Of a stretch of 7,959 nucleotides of DNA, positions 6,476-7,959 are shown in pieces. Every line of letters begins with the position of its first letter. The first letter of the stretch is position 1. Source of the DNA: Alphaproteobacteria bacterium (lineage in GTDB: Bacteria; Pseudomonadota; Alphaproteobacteria; Puniceispirillales; UBA1172); assembly GCA_023259875.1 (NCBI GenBank), contig JALRFL010000099.1, positions 1-7,959 on the forward strand, read 5' to 3'. The notes under the pieces were generated by a model, which had not been told where the DNA came from, made no database searches, and saw only the letters and a program-made list of their open reading frames with translations. A program made the translations under genes and the position numbers.

Positions 6476-7435
6476 CTATTTGTTCCTTTTGTGATAGAGA
6501 ATACGGCCGATAGCATTGAGCAAAATCTGCGCCGCCAAGGTCGTGGTCGAACCCGTATGATCATAATCTGGCGCAACCTCAACCAAATCCATACCAACAA
6601 CCTGATTCCGGCGCGCTAGCCCATCCAGCAATTCTAATACCTCATAATAGAGAAAGCCGCCATGGCTAGGGGTGCCAGTGCCGGGCGCAATAGAGGGATC
6701 AAAGCCGTCAATATCTATGGTGATATAAACCCGACCTTCGGGAATACGCGCCAGCAGGGCCTCAACCCCAAGGGCACGCGCTTGCCTGACCGAGAGAATA
6801 TCTGATCCCATTTCACGCGCTGATTCATACCCATCACGCGCTGTTGAGGATACATTGCGTATCCCGATCTGGGTTAACCCTGTTACATAGGGTTTTTCCG
6901 CGGCGCGGCGCATAGGATTGCCATGTCCTGCGGTGACGCCATGGCGGCTGTCAACAAAATCTAAATGCGCATCTATCTGAACAAGATGAAACGGGTCCTG
7001 ATCACTAAACGCATTGATTGCCGGAATATTGACCGAGTGATCGCCTCCTAATACCACAGGCATAGCCCCTGCCTTTAAGATAGCGCGAACACCATATTCT
7101 ATATTGGCGTGGCTTTGGGTAGTGTCGGTGTGAATGATATCCGCGTCACCAATATCAACAATCCGCGTGGTTTGGCTTTCGAGATAGGTGATATCGTCTT
7201 CATGATCATAGGCACCACTGTGACCAAAGGAAAACAAAGTTGACGCCTCGCGGATACCGCGTGGGCCAAATCGAGCGCCTGCCCTGAACTGAGTGCCAAA
7301 ATCAAAAGGCGCGCCCAAGATGGCCACATCCGCGTCAATAGCATCCCAATTTTCAACATAAGGGTATTTGCCAAAACTGCATAAACCAACAAACGGCAAA
7401 TTTAGCCGACCCTTTTCATAACCATGGCCACTCAT
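6476..7435 (-). CDS. speB: Agmatinase/arginase-family ureohydrolase
   Basis: This Mn-dependent amidinohydrolase releases urea from a guanidino compound (agmatine, guanidinobutyrate or similar). Counting from the upstream ATG at 7441, all six metal ligands of the family are present: His135 in GGDHS, Asp157, His159 and Asp161 in DAHLDF, and Asp243 and Asp245 in IDIDGFDPS. The APGTGTP that follows is also typical. The loop after the DAH motif reads GHGNPMRRA, which differs from the loop of E. coli SpeB, so the guanidino substrate is open and the symbol denotes family only. I chose the second ATG (7435, 319 residues). A GGAGG at 7442-7446 directly abuts the first ATG with no spacing but sits six bases before the second. 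The gene heads the operon, ahead of the M24 gene and the ABC importer. Other possible activities are guanidinobutyrase, guanidinopropionase, guanidine hydrolase or formimidoylglutamase. Confidence 0.88.
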   Translation of the reverse strand: MSGHGYEKGRLNLPFVGLCSFGKYPYVENWDAIDADVAILGAPFDFGTQFRAGARFGPRGIREASTLFSFGHSGAYDHEDDITYLESQTTRIVDIGDADIIHTDTTQSHANIEYGVRAILKAGAMPVVLGGDHSVNIPAINAFSDQDPFHLVQIDAHLDFVDSRHGVTAGHGNPMRRAAEKPYVTGLTQIGIRNVSSTARDGYESAREMGSDILSVRQARALGVEALLARIPEGRVYITIDIDGFDPSIAPGTGTPSHGGFLYYEVLELLDGLARRNQVVGMDLVEVAPDYDHTGSTTTLAAQILLNAIGRILYHKRNK

Positions 7436-7441
7436 CCACAT

Positions 7442-7446
7442 CCTCC
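7442..7446 (-). promoter_or_regulatory. Shine-Dalgarno that decides the ureohydrolase start
   Basis: GGAGG on the minus strand touches the first ATG (7441-7439) but leaves a six-base spacer to the second ATG (7435-7433). Ribosomes therefore probably start at the second, removing Met-Trp from the longest frame. Confidence 0.7.
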
Positions 7447-7466
7447 ACCCTTTTGTCTTTGCATAT

Positions 7467-7505
7467 TGAAACAGGCCTTACGCAAAAAACGCAAGGCCTG
7501 TTTCA
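7467..7505. terminator. Perfect 13-bp hairpin between secretion gene and ureohydrolase
   Basis: TGAAACAGGCCTT (7467-7479) and AAGGCCTGTTTCA (7493-7505) pair exactly around a 13-base loop. The hairpin begins 21 bases after the stop of the membrane fusion gene and ends 31 bases before the preferred ureohydrolase ATG. Neither strand has a T-run after the stem, although the minus-strand loop contains six T. It is therefore not a canonical intrinsic terminator. It may end or stabilise the upstream transcript, or act as a leader structure for the downstream operon. Confidence 0.45.
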
Positions 7506-7526
7506 TGCTTGATAGAAAATATGGGT

Positions 7527-7959
7527 TTATTTTTCTCTGAACACAATGGTCTGTGCGCGTTGGATCGGTGACAAAATATAACCCAGAACAGTGCGCTTGC
7601 CGCCTAAGACATCCACGACCACAGGCATCCCCGGAACAACATCGGGGCGAAGCCCTGATTGCTGAAAGATGGGATCAGGAATTTTAATCATGGTCTGATA
7701 ATATGGCAGCTGATTTTCCGGCTGGGTGCTGTTGCTAGCAATTTTTTCAACAAAACCCTCAACCGTTCCATAGCGCGCCACATCATATGCCGATAACGAC
7801 ACACGCACCTTTTGCCCAACAAAGATATCAGCGACATCCTGCGTCAAAATGCGTGCCTCTACGGTAACTTCCTCATCATAGGGGACAATTTCTGCCAGAA
7901 TTGCCCCGGCATCAACGACACCGCCTATGGTGGAAAAATGCACCGCAGAAATTGTGCCT
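7527..7959 (-). CDS. HlyD-family membrane fusion protein of type I secretion, C-terminal part (partial)
   Basis: Only the last 143 codons are in the window; the frame stays open through the edge, so the start lies outside. The visible part begins in the second half of the barrel-sandwich (lipoyl-like) domain (GTISAVHF, then TIGGVV and AGAILAEIVP). It continues into the beta-barrel domain (VEARI, VGQKVRVSLSAYD) and ends with the conserved VPGMPVVVDVLGGKRTVLGYILSPIQ tail split over two strands. These features are typical of HlyD/PrtE/LapC adaptors, which link an inner-membrane ABC exporter to a TolC-like outer-membrane channel across the periplasm. A valine codon at 7943 (GTG) is internal and should not be taken as a start. 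The partner ABC exporter probably lies beyond the right edge. No functional tie to the downstream transporter operon is visible; a hairpin separates them. Confidence 0.9.
   Translation of the reverse strand, partial: GTISAVHFSTIGGVVDAGAILAEIVPYDEEVTVEARILTQDVADIFVGQKVRVSLSAYDVARYGTVEGFVEKIASNSTQPENQLPYYQTMIKIPDPIFQQSGLRPDVVPGMPVVVDVLGGKRTVLGYILSPIQRAQTIVFREK

Noticed and set aside
7941..7943. GTG at 7943 as start of a short 138-residue secretion protein
   Set aside because: The frame stays open to the window edge and the preceding residues (GTISA) continue the conserved barrel-sandwich motif, so the codon is internal.

Overview
The window looks like alphaproteobacterial DNA of intermediate base composition. 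The clues are a 5-aminolevulinate synthase (C4 pathway) fragment, a PotA-D type transporter whose permeases have enlarged N-terminal parts, and a ureohydrolase and an M24-fold enzyme that both resemble proteins of marine and soil alphaproteobacteria. I cannot fix the genus; a SAR116- or Rhodobacter-like marine bacterium is only a guess. Every gene I can support lies on the minus strand, so transcription runs from high to low coordinates.

Layout in transcription order. (1) 7959-7527: the C-terminal part of an HlyD-family membrane fusion protein of a type I secretion system, cut by the window edge. (2) An 85-base gap with a perfect 13-bp hairpin. (3) 7435-6476: an agmatinase/arginase-family hydrolase with all six Mn ligands. 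(4) 6473-5322: an M24 (creatinase/aminopeptidase P fold) protein, starting 2 bases after the previous stop, whose metal-ligand positions are mostly substituted. (5) 5255-4164: ABC ATPase. (6) 4102-3014: periplasmic binding protein. (7) 2935-1691 and 1691-441: two inner-membrane permeases whose stop and start codons overlap by one base. (8) 307-38: the first ~87 codons of hemA, which then loses homology and stops.

Genes 3-7 form a coherent unit. A polyamine/guanidino-type importer brings a cationic substrate into the cytoplasm, where an amidinohydrolase and a second non-canonical hydrolase probably process it. Expression appears to be graded inside the operon. The binding-protein gene has the strongest ribosome binding site, is preceded by AT-rich inverted repeats, and is followed by a textbook intrinsic terminator that would reduce transcription into the permeases.

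Most worth a second look are the M24 protein with a rebuilt active site, the sharp end of hemA near base 46, the intra-operon terminator, the TAATCA-rich gap at 4103-4163, and the unusual permease extensions. I saw no tRNA, rRNA, CRISPR, insertion sequence or obvious defence system.
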